64,000 nt of DNA from Prochlorococcus marinus bv. HNLC2. Its GTDB lineage: Bacteria; Cyanobacteriota; Cyanobacteriia; PCC-6307; Cyanobiaceae. The translations under genes were made by a program, and so were the position numbers. Each line of letters begins with the position of its first letter. Within the stretch, counting starts at the first letter, position 1. Below the pieces are notes generated by a model that worked only from the letters and a program-made list of their open reading frames with translations, was not told the DNA's origin and ran no database searches. Positions 44,420 to 52,233 of the stretch are shown in pieces. The stretch covers positions 556,556 through 620,555 of the forward strand of contig GL947595.1 in the NCBI GenBank assembly GCA_000218745.1, written 5' to 3'.

Positions 44420-44704
44420 ATGAAAAAGAGTTATTGGCTTAAGAAAATATCAATCCCAAATGCTGACCTATTCCTAGAGTATATAAGGACTGTCATCCCA
44501 TGGTTAAAGTCAGTTGGAGGTGTAGTTATTAAGAAAGATATTAGACAAGACAGTAATTCTATAAATTGGGATGGTGGACAACTAGGGATGATTATTGAAT
44601 TTGATTCAAAACTATCTGCAAAAAAAGCTTTTTACTCAGAAGTCTTCCAAAATTATTTAAAATCAAGGAATCTAATTGATCTTGTCACTATAAGTACATT
44701 TTGA
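44420..44704 (+). CDS. DUF1330-like protein
   Basis: 94 residues. It follows the ferredoxin-like DUF1330 plan: SYWLKKISIPNADLFLEYIR, GGVVIKKDIRQ, GMIIEFDSKLSAKKAFYSEV, and a C-terminal LIDLVTIS. The family has no firm function. It is followed 3 bp later by a small lipoprotein-like gene on the same strand. Confidence 0.7.
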   Translation: MKKSYWLKKISIPNADLFLEYIRTVIPWLKSVGGVVIKKDIRQDSNSINWDGGQLGMIIEFDSKLSAKKAFYSEVFQNYLKSRNLIDLVTISTF

Positions 44705-44707
44705 ACT

Positions 44708-44839
44708 ATGGAAAAAATATATTTAGCAAATTTTCATTTACCACTACTAATGGCCATAACTTTAATAAGTATCGGCTGTACATTTAATTCAGATATAAAA
44801 TTACCTAAACTTAATTTTGATAAATTTTTTAAAAATTAA
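44708..44839 (+). CDS. Small lipoprotein-like protein
   Basis: 43 residues. MEKIYLANFHLPLLMAITLI leads into SIGCTFNSD, a plausible lipobox, then a short Lys-rich end. It starts 3 bp after the DUF1330-like gene and converges with the Psb34-like gene 5 bp away. Not otherwise recognised. Confidence 0.5.
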   Translation: MEKIYLANFHLPLLMAITLISIGCTFNSDIKLPKLNFDKFFKN

Positions 44840-44844
44840 CCCAT

Positions 44845-45015
44845 TTAATAAAATTTAAAAAAATATATTAAAGATCCAAAAAAAATAAGCAATAAAATTA
44901 TAAATACAATATTAGATTTTTTTGACTCTCCTTGAGAAACAAATTTAATTTCTGGCTCAATAGCAAAACCATTTTGTCTTCCCCCGCTTTCAGTTGTAAA
45001 TCCCCTTTTGTCCAT
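44845..45015 (-). CDS. Psb34-like small photosystem II protein
   Basis: 56 residues from the ATG at 45015. FTTESGGRQNGFAIEPEI near the N-terminus matches the conserved soluble stretch of Psb34 (Ssl1498-like), which binds photosystem II assembly intermediates; one helix (NIVFIILLLIFFGSLIYFF) follows. The assignment rests on the G-G-R-x-N-x-F-A-x-E-P pattern and overall size. Confidence 0.7.
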   Translation of the reverse strand: MDKRGFTTESGGRQNGFAIEPEIKFVSQGESKKSNIVFIILLLIFFGSLIYFFKFY

Positions 45016-45272
45016 ACTGTAAGTAAATTTTGAGTATTATTGCATGAATAAAAGTTAGATTTTATTTACTTAACATTTATTAAATTTAAAATATTTTTAG
45101 ATATCTTTTAAAGAAAAATAAATTCCTTCATCTATACAAAAAGGAAGAGTATTAATAGAGAGGAATCAAAAGGATATAACTTTAAGAATTTTTCTTTTTA
45201 TTTATATAAAATAATTTTTAAAGATTTTCTTAAAGATAAAAATATTATGTTTAATAAGAATAGACTTGATAT

Positions 45273-45455
45273 CTATTTATAGAAATTAACCAAGTCGATT
45301 ATTAAAATTGCTAGAAGAACAAAGCCTACAATAAATGGCATATAAGGATATTGATTAAGAACCTTGTTAAGTTTATTTTCTTTAATTCTTGGATCTTTGT
45401 TAATTTTAACTCTTGGAGGAATTCCTAATTCTTCCCTTCTTTTAGCTTCTCCCAT
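45273..45455 (-). CDS. DUF2839 membrane protein
   Basis: 60 residues. MGEAKRREELGIPPR is the family start and a single C-terminal helix (MPFIVGFVLLAILIIDLV) follows. Cyanobacterial and algal family of unknown role. Confidence 0.8.
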   Translation of the reverse strand: MGEAKRREELGIPPRVKINKDPRIKENKLNKVLNQYPYMPFIVGFVLLAILIIDLVNFYK

Positions 45456-45638
45456 ATTTGATATCCCGTAAAACTTTTTAGAAATAACTATAAATAAATT
45501 TTAGTTTAAATTTAATTCAATATCTAAATAAATTAATAAAAAAAATAAATTAATGGAATTTTAATATCCAAAATTATTTAAAACTCTTTATTTAGAAAAT
45601 GAATAATATAATTTATATATATTTTGAGGTTAACTTAA

Positions 45639-45821
45639 ATGTCAATAAGTGATTTAGAAAAATTTTTAATTAAGATTGATCAACTTAACCTTATAGTTGA
45701 ATTAATTGAAAAAGACATTTCTAAAAAAGAAGCACTAATAAGTTGCAGCACGCATGAAGAAGTTATTGAGTTGACAAACTCATGGGGATTCCAAATAAGT
45801 TCAAGATGGGGTGAAAGTTAA
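45639..45821 (+). CDS. Nif11-like leader domain protein
   Basis: 60 residues: MSISDLEKFLIKIDQLNLIV, then STHEEVIELTNSWGFQISS. This is the Nif11 leader-type domain known from leader peptides of lanthipeptides and related RiPPs in Prochlorococcus, but here there is no Gly-Gly cleavage site and no Cys/Ser/Thr-rich core afterwards. It is most likely one of the many stand-alone Nif11 proteins. Confidence 0.75.
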   Translation: MSISDLEKFLIKIDQLNLIVELIEKDISKKEALISCSTHEEVIELTNSWGFQISSRWGES

Positions 45822-45897
45822 ATAAAAATTTTAATACAATATCTTGTTCAAAATACCCCTAAAATTTATAAATAAATAACTATATTTAATTAAAAAA

Positions 45898-46632
45898 ATG
45901 AAGTTAGAGAAGAAAGAAATCAAAGAAAAGATTTATAAAATTTCAGCTAAAACCGATCGAGGCCAAAGATTAAATAAATTAATTGCACCTATTTATCAAG
46001 AAAACTTAAAAGAAATTAGATCTCTTACAAAAGAATTAATTGCTTTTAATAGTGAAATAAACGAAGAAAAATTAAATGGAGATTGGGAATTAATTTTTTC
46101 TGATGTTGAACTTTTTAGAAGCTCACCATTTTTTCTCGCTATAGAAAAAGCCTTAGACAATCAAAAAAGAAGTGACCTTTTTTTTAAACTGCATCAATTG
46201 CAAGTATGTTCATTTGGATTATCAACAATTGGGAAGGTTTCTCAAAAAATTAATTTTACTAAACGAGAATTTATATCCACATTTGACACTACAATTTTTG
46301 GATTAACCACTATTCCAATTTTCGGGTGGTTTAAATTATTACCTACTTTTGGAGGAAGAGTAATCACTCTAGCTAATGAAATTAGTTTAAACAAAAATGT
46401 ATTAAAGATGACTTTGCAAAAAACAAAAGTTTCAGAGGTTGAGGGATTAAAAAGAATTCCAATTTTCAGTAATTTATTGATGGAAAAATGGTATCCTGTA
46501 AAAAATATATGGGAAAAATTACCGTGGAATAGTAATGAACCTTCATTAGAAGTATTCATAAAATATCTTGATGAAGACATGAGAATAATAGAAGATATAT
46601 ATGGTTCAATATTCGTTTATGTAAGAGTATAA
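45898..46632 (+). CDS. PAP/fibrillin family lipid-associated protein
   Basis: 244 residues of lipocalin-like type. LNGDWELIFSDVELFRSSPF is the conserved fibrillin start, followed by strands with FTKREFISTFDTTIFGLTTI and a C-terminal block LDEDMRIIEDIYGSIFVYVR. Fibrillins bind lipids and quinones on thylakoids and plastoglobules. No signal peptide. This is a typical single-copy cyanobacterial form. Confidence 0.85.
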   Translation: MKLEKKEIKEKIYKISAKTDRGQRLNKLIAPIYQENLKEIRSLTKELIAFNSEINEEKLNGDWELIFSDVELFRSSPFFLAIEKALDNQKRSDLFFKLHQLQVCSFGLSTIGKVSQKINFTKREFISTFDTTIFGLTTIPIFGWFKLLPTFGGRVITLANEISLNKNVLKMTLQKTKVSEVEGLKRIPIFSNLLMEKWYPVKNIWEKLPWNSNEPSLEVFIKYLDEDMRIIEDIYGSIFVYVRV

Positions 46633-46725
46633 AATTTTTTAATTAAAAATCTATTAAGCATAAATAATAAATTTCACGCAAAATCACAAATCACGTTAGA
46701 TTTTAATAACAAAGATTTAGAAAAA

Positions 46726-47040
46726 ATGTTAAAAGAAAAAGAAAAAAATGCTATCACAAGAGGATTATTTTTAATTCTAGGCTGGGGAATAGGATTAGAT
46801 AGATTCTATGAAGGGAACAAAAAAGGTGGAATACTATCAATTATTGGCTGGAATATTACTTTTTTAAGTTTCTTATATTTAAAATGCTCTGGTTATGAAT
46901 ATGTAGATGGTATGAAAAATTATGATAATTATTCAACAAATCCATTTATAATTGCCCCATTAATTGCAGGTGGTTATGGAATTTTTCTAGTCATAAGAAA
47001 GGCATTTAGAATTGCAAAACAATTTGAAAAAGCAGAGTAA
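46726..47040 (+). CDS. TM2 domain protein
   Basis: 104 residues. FLILGWGIGLDRFYEGNKKG is the TM2 domain turn (GxDRFY), flanked by hydrophobic helices, then a third helix (PFIIAPLIAGGYGIFLVI) near the C-terminus. TM2 proteins are widespread inner-membrane proteins of unknown function. Confidence 0.82.
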   Translation: MLKEKEKNAITRGLFLILGWGIGLDRFYEGNKKGGILSIIGWNITFLSFLYLKCSGYEYVDGMKNYDNYSTNPFIIAPLIAGGYGIFLVIRKAFRIAKQFEKAE

Positions 47041-47053
47041 TATAAATTTACTA

Positions 47054-47212
47054 TTACAGAAGGCCAGTCCCTTTTAAATAAAATTTAAAAAGCAAAATAA
47101 CTGAAAGATTTATTATTATTAAAGCTACAATTCCATTTCTATTTTTTACGTCTAACTTCTTAACAATCTTAGTTAAGTAAACAACTGGATTTTCGGGTTC
47201 TTTTTCTTTCAA
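47054..47212 (-). CDS. Small membrane protein, unknown, TTG start
   Basis: 52 codons from a TTG at 47212: KEKEPENPVVYLTKIVKKLD, then VKNRNGIVALIIINLSVILL and a short basic end. A single helix. No ATG is available in frame. The charged start and clear helix suggest a real gene. Confidence 0.5.
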   Translation of the reverse strand: MKEKEPENPVVYLTKIVKKLDVKNRNGIVALIIINLSVILLFKFYLKGTGLL

Positions 47213-47347
47213 AATTTTATTTATAAGCAGGTTGAAAATAACATATATTTTTCAATATTATTCCTTTATTAAGCAAAGTGGAAGAAAATCTTAAAATCCT
47301 AAAGAATCCTCCATTATCATATTTAAATATTGTTCTAAAGTAATTTT

Positions 47348-47503
47348 ATGAATATTATGAATAACGACAATCAGTGGTTACTAATGACATATTACTGTCC
47401 TACCCATGGATCAGAAGACAGATGTGAGCCGCTACAAATAAGCCAAAATGAATTAAAAAAAGTAAAAAGTGAATATAATGATCAATTAACTAAGAATTCC
47501 TGA
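47348..47503 (+). CDS. Small soluble protein, unknown
   Basis: 51 residues: MNIMNNDNQWLLMTYYCPTH, then GSEDRCEPLQISQNELKK. Two Cys in a CPTH/RCEP setting could bind metal. Overlaps the convergent gene at 47486 by 18 bases. Not recognised. Confidence 0.5.
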   Translation: MNIMNNDNQWLLMTYYCPTHGSEDRCEPLQISQNELKKVKSEYNDQLTKNS

Positions 47504-47815
47504 ATTCCTTAAGAAATTTTTACCTATATTGCCGACTACAAAAAACAAAGATAAATTAATTAGAAGAATTATTAAAAGAGCGAGCAATTTATAATTTGGA
47601 TTCGTAGTAATACCATCAAATCCATTCTCAATTACTCGCCTAAATAAGGTATCCTTTTTATCAGATAAACTATTAGATTTGTTATTAGTTTGAGATTCAA
47701 CCGAATTATCTAAAACCCGTGATTTTTCTTCTTCAGAGATTTTAGCATTGAGATTATTACTAGATAATTCATCATCTGGTTGTTTTTTTTCAGGGTTAAG
47801 ATCAGATTCTTCCAA
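47486..47815 (-). CDS. Membrane protein with acidic disordered N-terminus, unknown
   Basis: 109 residues. A Ser/Asn/Glu/Lys-rich disordered stretch fills residues 1-60 and one helix (YKLLALLIILLINLSLFFVV) lies near the C-terminus, then GKNFLRNSGILS. This is a tail-anchored topology. Not recognised. Confidence 0.55.
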   Translation of the reverse strand: MEESDLNPEKKQPDDELSSNNLNAKISEEEKSRVLDNSVESQTNNKSNSLSDKKDTLFRRVIENGFDGITTNPNYKLLALLIILLINLSLFFVVGNIGKNFLRNSGILS

Positions 47816-47847
47816 AATTTTAAAGTTTTTTACTATTTACATTAGAA

Positions 47848-47935
47848 CATAAAAAAACCCACTCGATTATGAGAGGGATAGATAAGGTTAAGGTTCTTAA
47901 TTTTATAATAGTAAAAAAGTTTTTTATTTGTAGGT
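47848..47935 (-). ncRNA. Possible small RNA ending in a hairpin and T-run
   Basis: On the minus strand, CTATAATAAAAC near 47945-47933 looks like a -10 box, and CCCTCTC-ATAATC-GAGTGGG followed by seven T (47855-47849) is a terminator-like hairpin with one mismatch. No reading frame lies between, and the previous minus-strand gene is 360 bases upstream. The RNA would be about 85 nt. Weak evidence. Confidence 0.25.
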
Positions 47936-47969
47936 TTTATTATAGAATTTATAAATACTGACGAGAAAG

Positions 47970-48173
47970 ATGTTAGATAAAGAAACTTTAAATTTATGTA
48001 AAAGAGATCCTCAATTAAGAGACTTAAAAATAAAAAATATTGAACATGCAATAGATCAAGCAGAGCAAATGATTCGAGAATCAAAAATGAGTCAAGAAGA
48101 ATTAATTTTTTTGAAAAAAAAGATTTCTAACTCATTACAAGAACTAGAAATTCTTTATTTAATGAAAAATTAA
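47970..48173 (+). CDS. Small coiled-coil protein, unknown
   Basis: 67 residues, wholly helical and charged: MLDKETLNLCKRDPQLRDLK, then EHAIDQAEQMIRESKMSQEE and a final helix. Not recognised. Confidence 0.55.
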   Translation: MLDKETLNLCKRDPQLRDLKIKNIEHAIDQAEQMIRESKMSQEELIFLKKKISNSLQELEILYLMKN

Positions 48174-48243
48174 TAAGCATATACTTTAGCTATTTTATAT
48201 TTATAAAACTAAGTTTTTTAATAAAAAAAGATTAAATGATTAA

Positions 48244-48480
48244 CTAATCAATACCGAACTCTTTCATACAATATTTAATTAAATCTAAAGATTCATTAAT
48301 TCTTCTCTGATTTTTATTTTCTAAATCGAAACATCCTTTTAATTTTTTAGCATAGTCATGAATAACTTTATTTTTGTAACTTTCAGTTCTAAGAATATTT
48401 ACTCTCCCTAAGACTATATATAATCCTATTGAGGAAAAAATTATGGCTATAAAAATAAAAAACTTCTTCAAATTTTTCAC
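48244..48480 (-). CDS. Small exported or membrane-anchored protein, unknown
   Basis: 78 residues. MKNLKKFFIFIAIIFSSIGL forms a signal or anchor, then LGRVNILRTESYKNKVIHDY and two Cys (LKGCFDLEN and IKYCMKEFG). Not recognised; the two spaced Cys recall the larger secreted family at 17484, but no further match. Confidence 0.55.
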   Translation of the reverse strand: MKNLKKFFIFIAIIFSSIGLYIVLGRVNILRTESYKNKVIHDYAKKLKGCFDLENKNQRRINESLDLIKYCMKEFGID

Positions 48481-48650
48481 TAAATTAGTAATTCTGATAA
48501 CAAAATAGCTAACTATAAATAATTAGAGAAGATATTTTATTTCAAACTTATATGTAATTTGAAATACATTTTTAAATTAAAGATAATTATAAAAATGTAG
48601 ATTATCTAAGAGAATTTTAACTTCAGAAATGCTTAAATACTAATATTAAT

Positions 48651-48767
48651 TTAGTAAATGCCAGGGATAAGTTGACCTGTAGTGACATAGGTTCCAAGTA
48701 AAAGGATAAATGCCATCATGGCGGGTCTTCCCAAAGCCCTGTCGAAAATGTCTTTATTAGAGTTCAT
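48651..48767 (-). CDS. High-light-inducible (Hli)-like protein, minimal
   Basis: 38 residues: MNSNKDIFDRALGRPAMMAF, then the helix end LLLGTYVTTGQLIPGIY. The GRPAM turn and downstream helix match Hli/one-helix LHC-like proteins that bind chlorophyll and protect photosystems. The canonical E-x-x-N-G-R has D and L at the Glu and Asn positions, so pigment binding could be altered. Confidence 0.7.
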   Translation of the reverse strand: MNSNKDIFDRALGRPAMMAFILLLGTYVTTGQLIPGIY

Positions 48768-48961
48768 TTTAAATAATAATTTATACTTTAAATAATACAA
48801 AATGTAAACAAAAACTGTGATAAAAAATATCTAACTCCCCAATTTAAGTGTATGTGTATCGTTTATGTACCAAAAAAGGCGAATTTTATCCCTTTGAGTA
48901 TTTTTTCTCTTCAAAAGTAAAAGAATTTATATTAAATAATTAATACCATTGATGTTGATTT

Positions 48962-49099
48962 ATGAAGCAAAGAAAGGTATCTAAAAATACTACATTGATT
49001 TCGAATGGAAATTTTGAAGATACTTCTTTTCGACCGTTAAACCAACATCTGGTGAATGTAAATAAAGGTTATCACAATAACCTTTTTAAATTTTGTTAA
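48962..49099 (+). CDS. Possible micro-protein overlapping a terminator
   Basis: 45 codons: MKQRKVSKNTTLISNGNFED, then TSFRPLNQHLVNVNKGYHNN. The 3' end runs through the terminator hairpin at 49064-49087, which makes a true protein less likely; the segment may be part of a leader RNA. Confidence 0.25.
   Translation: MKQRKVSKNTTLISNGNFEDTSFRPLNQHLVNVNKGYHNNLFKFC
49064..49087 (+). terminator. Intrinsic terminator
   Basis: AAAGGTTAT-CACA-ATAACCTTT makes a perfect 9-bp stem with a 4-nt loop, followed by a T-run. It lies 21 bp before the start of the secreted-protein gene at 49108, so it ends an upstream plus-strand transcript or attenuates that gene. Confidence 0.8.
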
Positions 49100-49107
49100 T
49101 CAATTAT

Positions 49108-49353
49108 ATGAAAAGTATATTTCTCTTCTTATTTGCTGCAATTATGTGGGTCCAAGTGCCTCAATGGGAAAATGATTGGTCTAAGTGCGCTGTGGACGTA
49201 CCAGATTCATCTTGCCACTGGTATGTAGCTTCTCCAGATAATACATTTGGAGATGGCTTTAACTGGGAAAAAGCGCCATGGTTTGATGTTAATGGACTGA
49301 ATGATATTGCGAAAGTTGATAGTAAAACAGTTGTTGAAAAGCTTCAAAATTAA
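49108..49353 (+). CDS. Small secreted aromatic-rich protein, unknown
   Basis: 81 residues from the ATG at 49108; an ATG at 49093 would add five residues. Signal peptide MKSIFLFLFAAIMWVQVPQW (cleavage near position 17-18), then WSKCAVDVPDSSCHWYVASP with a likely disulfide and DGFNWEKAPWFDVNGLND. The less biased composition suggests a conserved function. It may be attenuated by the hairpin at 49064. Not recognised. Confidence 0.65.
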   Translation: MKSIFLFLFAAIMWVQVPQWENDWSKCAVDVPDSSCHWYVASPDNTFGDGFNWEKAPWFDVNGLNDIAKVDSKTVVEKLQN

Positions 49354-49865
49354 GAATAATTTTATTTCACACGTAACTACAGAATTTTAGTTAAGTATTA
49401 ATTTTTCAGCATACAAAAAACGATATGATAATAAATTATTGAATTTATTTAAAGAGAAACAGATCAAATTCTTTTTTCTCTTTAACTATATTTAAAATTG
49501 CCTTACTTCAGTTTAAGGTTCTGCAGAAGAGTTAGTTAAGATGAATAATTTTATGATACTTCTAAATATTCTATTATTCTGAAAATCACTATCTAGATAT
49601 CAAGATCTCTTTCAATAATAAATATTTATTGTTTATGAAAACTCTAATATTTATAAATAGCAAAACATTTAGAAAGTACGATTAAAAGTATCTCTCAATA
49701 TTTATTTAAAACTATATTTTTAAAGAATGAATCTTTAATAGTTTTCCTTCTAAAATGAATTCTGTAAAAAACTTTGAAATTCAAATACGCAAATTTTATA
49801 GGATCAGAAATTAAAGCTTGCTCATTTTCGGAATTAAAGACAATATAAAATAATTAGAAAAATAA
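49354..49865. other. Gene-free AT-rich stretch
   Basis: About 510 bases upstream of the Nramp gene. No reading frame of coding character. An inverted repeat TAAAGAGAAA...TTTCTCTTTA near 49450-49484 could act as a weak bidirectional terminator. A metal-responsive operator could lie just before 49866, but I see no clear palindrome there. Confidence 0.5.
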
Positions 49866-51179
49866 ATGATGCGATTATTGAAAAAAGGTATTTACAGAAG
49901 TCTTGGACCTGGAATAATATTAGCTGGCGCTGCTATTGGTGGTTCTCATTTGATGTCATCAACTACTGCTGGAGCTAAATTTGGCTTCTCTTTAATAGGC
50001 TTAATATTAGTAACAAATTTATTAAAATATCCTTTTCTATTAGTTGGTACAAGATTTACAGCCTCAACAGGAAAATCACTATTAGAGGGCTTTAAAGAAA
50101 AAAATTCTTTATATCTTCCTATTTTTTTAATAGTAAGTTTAATTACTGGAACATTTACTATTTCGGCAGTAAGTTATGTTTCTGGTGCCTTATTAACTAA
50201 TCTACCATTACTGGCAGGTTTCCCAGCCATGGATTTATCAATTGCTGTTTTGGTATTGTGCGGCCTAATATTATTACTTGGAAAGTACAAAGCCTTAGAT
50301 TTAAGTTCAAAATTTTTAGTATCATTACTTACTTTTTTAACCCTTTTTGCCGTAATTTCACTCTTATTTAAAGGTACATATAGCCAGCAATTAAATTCTA
50401 GTTGGGTTAAACCTGAAATTAGTCCCTGGAAATTATCAAACTTATCGTTTCTTATACCTCTAATGGGATGGATGCCTTGCCCTATAGAGCTTTGCGTCTG
50501 GCCCTCTTTATGGATGTTTTCAAAGAATAAAACTTCCAATTATAGGCCTACCATTAAAGAAGCTGAATTTGATTTTAATCTTGGCTACTTAATTACAGTC
50601 ATAACTGCAATATTCTTCGTAACTTTAGGAGCTATAACCATGTATGGAACAGGGGAAGGGATGCTAAAAGGAGGAGGAGTATCTTTTGCACAAAATCTTA
50701 TAAGTCTTTATACAGAATCTATAGGAGAATGGTCTTGGTGGATAATTGTACCTGCATCTTTTGCAGCTATGTTTAGTACCACATTAACTTGCCTTGACGC
50801 GTACCCCAGAAGCATCTCTTCAATTCAGGGTTTAATAACAGGAATTGATAGAGGAAGAATGGAAACTAATAAAGAACAAAATAGATTTACAATTTGGATG
50901 GTAATTCATATTTTTGCCGCTTTAATATCCCTTCTAGTAGCAAAATCAGGAGGAATAGGAGTCAAGGATTTTGTTTTTGGAGCAATGACAGGAAGCTTTT
51001 TAAGTGCGCCTATATTTGCGTGGATGGCTATCGACACTATGAACAGTGACATGGTTGATAAAACATTCAAATATGGTAATTTATTGAATTCCTTATCATT
51101 ACTTGGACTTACTTTTTTGACAATTTTTAGCTTATTATTTATTTTGAATTCTTATTTTGGACTAGGAATTCCAGGATAA
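49866..51179 (+). CDS. Nramp-family divalent metal transporter
   Basis: 437 residues with 11 helices. LGPGIILAGAAIGGSHLMSS is the first-helix motif (usually DPGN in Mn/Fe carriers, here AAIGGSH), and WWIIVPASFAAMFSTTLTCL with DAYPRS is the sixth-helix region. The altered first-helix motif suggests a metal or related solute other than Mn, so MntH is not assumed. Start may be codon 1 or 2 (both ATG). Confidence 0.82.
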   Translation: MMRLLKKGIYRSLGPGIILAGAAIGGSHLMSSTTAGAKFGFSLIGLILVTNLLKYPFLLVGTRFTASTGKSLLEGFKEKNSLYLPIFLIVSLITGTFTISAVSYVSGALLTNLPLLAGFPAMDLSIAVLVLCGLILLLGKYKALDLSSKFLVSLLTFLTLFAVISLLFKGTYSQQLNSSWVKPEISPWKLSNLSFLIPLMGWMPCPIELCVWPSLWMFSKNKTSNYRPTIKEAEFDFNLGYLITVITAIFFVTLGAITMYGTGEGMLKGGGVSFAQNLISLYTESIGEWSWWIIVPASFAAMFSTTLTCLDAYPRSISSIQGLITGIDRGRMETNKEQNRFTIWMVIHIFAALISLLVAKSGGIGVKDFVFGAMTGSFLSAPIFAWMAIDTMNSDMVDKTFKYGNLLNSLSLLGLTFLTIFSLLFILNSYFGLGIPG

Positions 51180-51307
51180 AAAACTTAAGATATATTATTT
51201 TAGATAATTAAGAACTTAAATATGAAAATATAATTTTTCTATACTAAAAGCGCCAAAAAAGTACATTATGGGAAGTAAACTTATAATTACAAAACAAATT
51301 TAATTAG

Positions 51308-51523
51308 ATGTATAAGAGAAATTTTATGCTTTTAATAAAATTATTATTACAAATTGGTATATTAATATTATTTATTGGAAGTTTTATAAAATTATTCTTG
51401 ACTTTGCCATCTAATATATTTTTAAAAATAATTTTTTCTATATTATATTTATGGTTTACGATTGGAATAAATATTAATCTTATAATGCCTTTAATAAAAG
51501 CTATAGATAGAAAAGCTCATTAA
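51308..51523 (+). CDS. Two-span membrane protein, unknown
   Basis: 71 residues: MYKRNFMLLIKLLLQIGILI, a first helix, a short Pro/Ser turn, a second helix (IIFSILYLWFTIGININLIM), then KAIDRKAH. Not recognised. Confidence 0.5.
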   Translation: MYKRNFMLLIKLLLQIGILILFIGSFIKLFLTLPSNIFLKIIFSILYLWFTIGININLIMPLIKAIDRKAH

Positions 51524-51644
51524 AATTAATTTAAAATATATAGTTTATAAAAAAATTTGATTTAAGATATTTATTATCTTTTATAACAAAATATCGATAA
51601 TTTCAAAATAAATAATATAAATATTAGTTATTCATATTTAATAG

Positions 51645-51779
51645 ATGAAATATCCTATTGGCTTATTAATTTTAATTGTAGGAATTTACGCCATTACAGA
51701 TTTAGCGATTAAGACAAGATATACAAGAAAAAGATTAAAACCTTCAAAAAATAAGAAGAGCATTAATAAGATTAATTGA
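51645..51779 (+). CDS. Small membrane protein with basic tail, unknown
   Basis: 44 residues: one N-terminal helix (MKYPIGLLILIVGIYAITDL) and then a strongly basic tail (TRYTRKRLKPSKNKKS). Topology implies a cytoplasmic tail that could bind nucleic acid or membrane lipid. Not recognised. Confidence 0.5.
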   Translation: MKYPIGLLILIVGIYAITDLAIKTRYTRKRLKPSKNKKSINKIN

Positions 51780-51919
51780 TGATTTAACATTAAGTATTCT
51801 ATTATCAATAAACTCTAAATTACATTCAATAAGGTTTTAATTTTTTGACAACATTTTGTATAAAGTTTGCTTGATTAAATTAGATCAAATATTTTATTGT
51901 TAGATTTTAATATCTAAAT

Positions 51920-52156
51920 ATGTTCACTCCAAATAATACTGAAGAAAAAGAAATAGAAACAAATAAAAATCAAAATTTAATTGATCCTTTAACAATATGG
52001 TTAATCAGAATATCTTCAATACTTATTATTATATTTTTTACTGGAATCATAATAGGACTGCCATTAATAATTGCCCTGACAAAATCTCAATTACAAAATA
52101 TTATCCTAAACTCAAAAGATTCATTAAAAGCATTTATTGAAATTTATTTAAATTAG
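51920..52156 (+). CDS. Single-span membrane protein, unknown
   Basis: 78 residues: an acidic Asn-rich start MFTPNNTEEKEIETNKNQNL, one helix (LIIIFFTGIIIGLPLIIALT) and a polar end. Not recognised. Confidence 0.5.
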   Translation: MFTPNNTEEKEIETNKNQNLIDPLTIWLIRISSILIIIFFTGIIIGLPLIIALTKSQLQNIILNSKDSLKAFIEIYLN

Positions 52157-52233
52157 AAAAAATACATTTATAAATTATAAAATAAAAACTATTTATTTAC
52201 TTCAGAAAAAATTCTTTACTAATAAAAGATACT

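Noticed and set aside
45639-45821. Nif11 gene as a lanthipeptide precursor
   Set aside because: No cleavage site, no core peptide and no modifying enzyme are present.
49866-51179. Naming the Nramp transporter mntH
   Set aside because: The first-helix D-P-G-N metal motif is replaced, so manganese specificity cannot be assumed.
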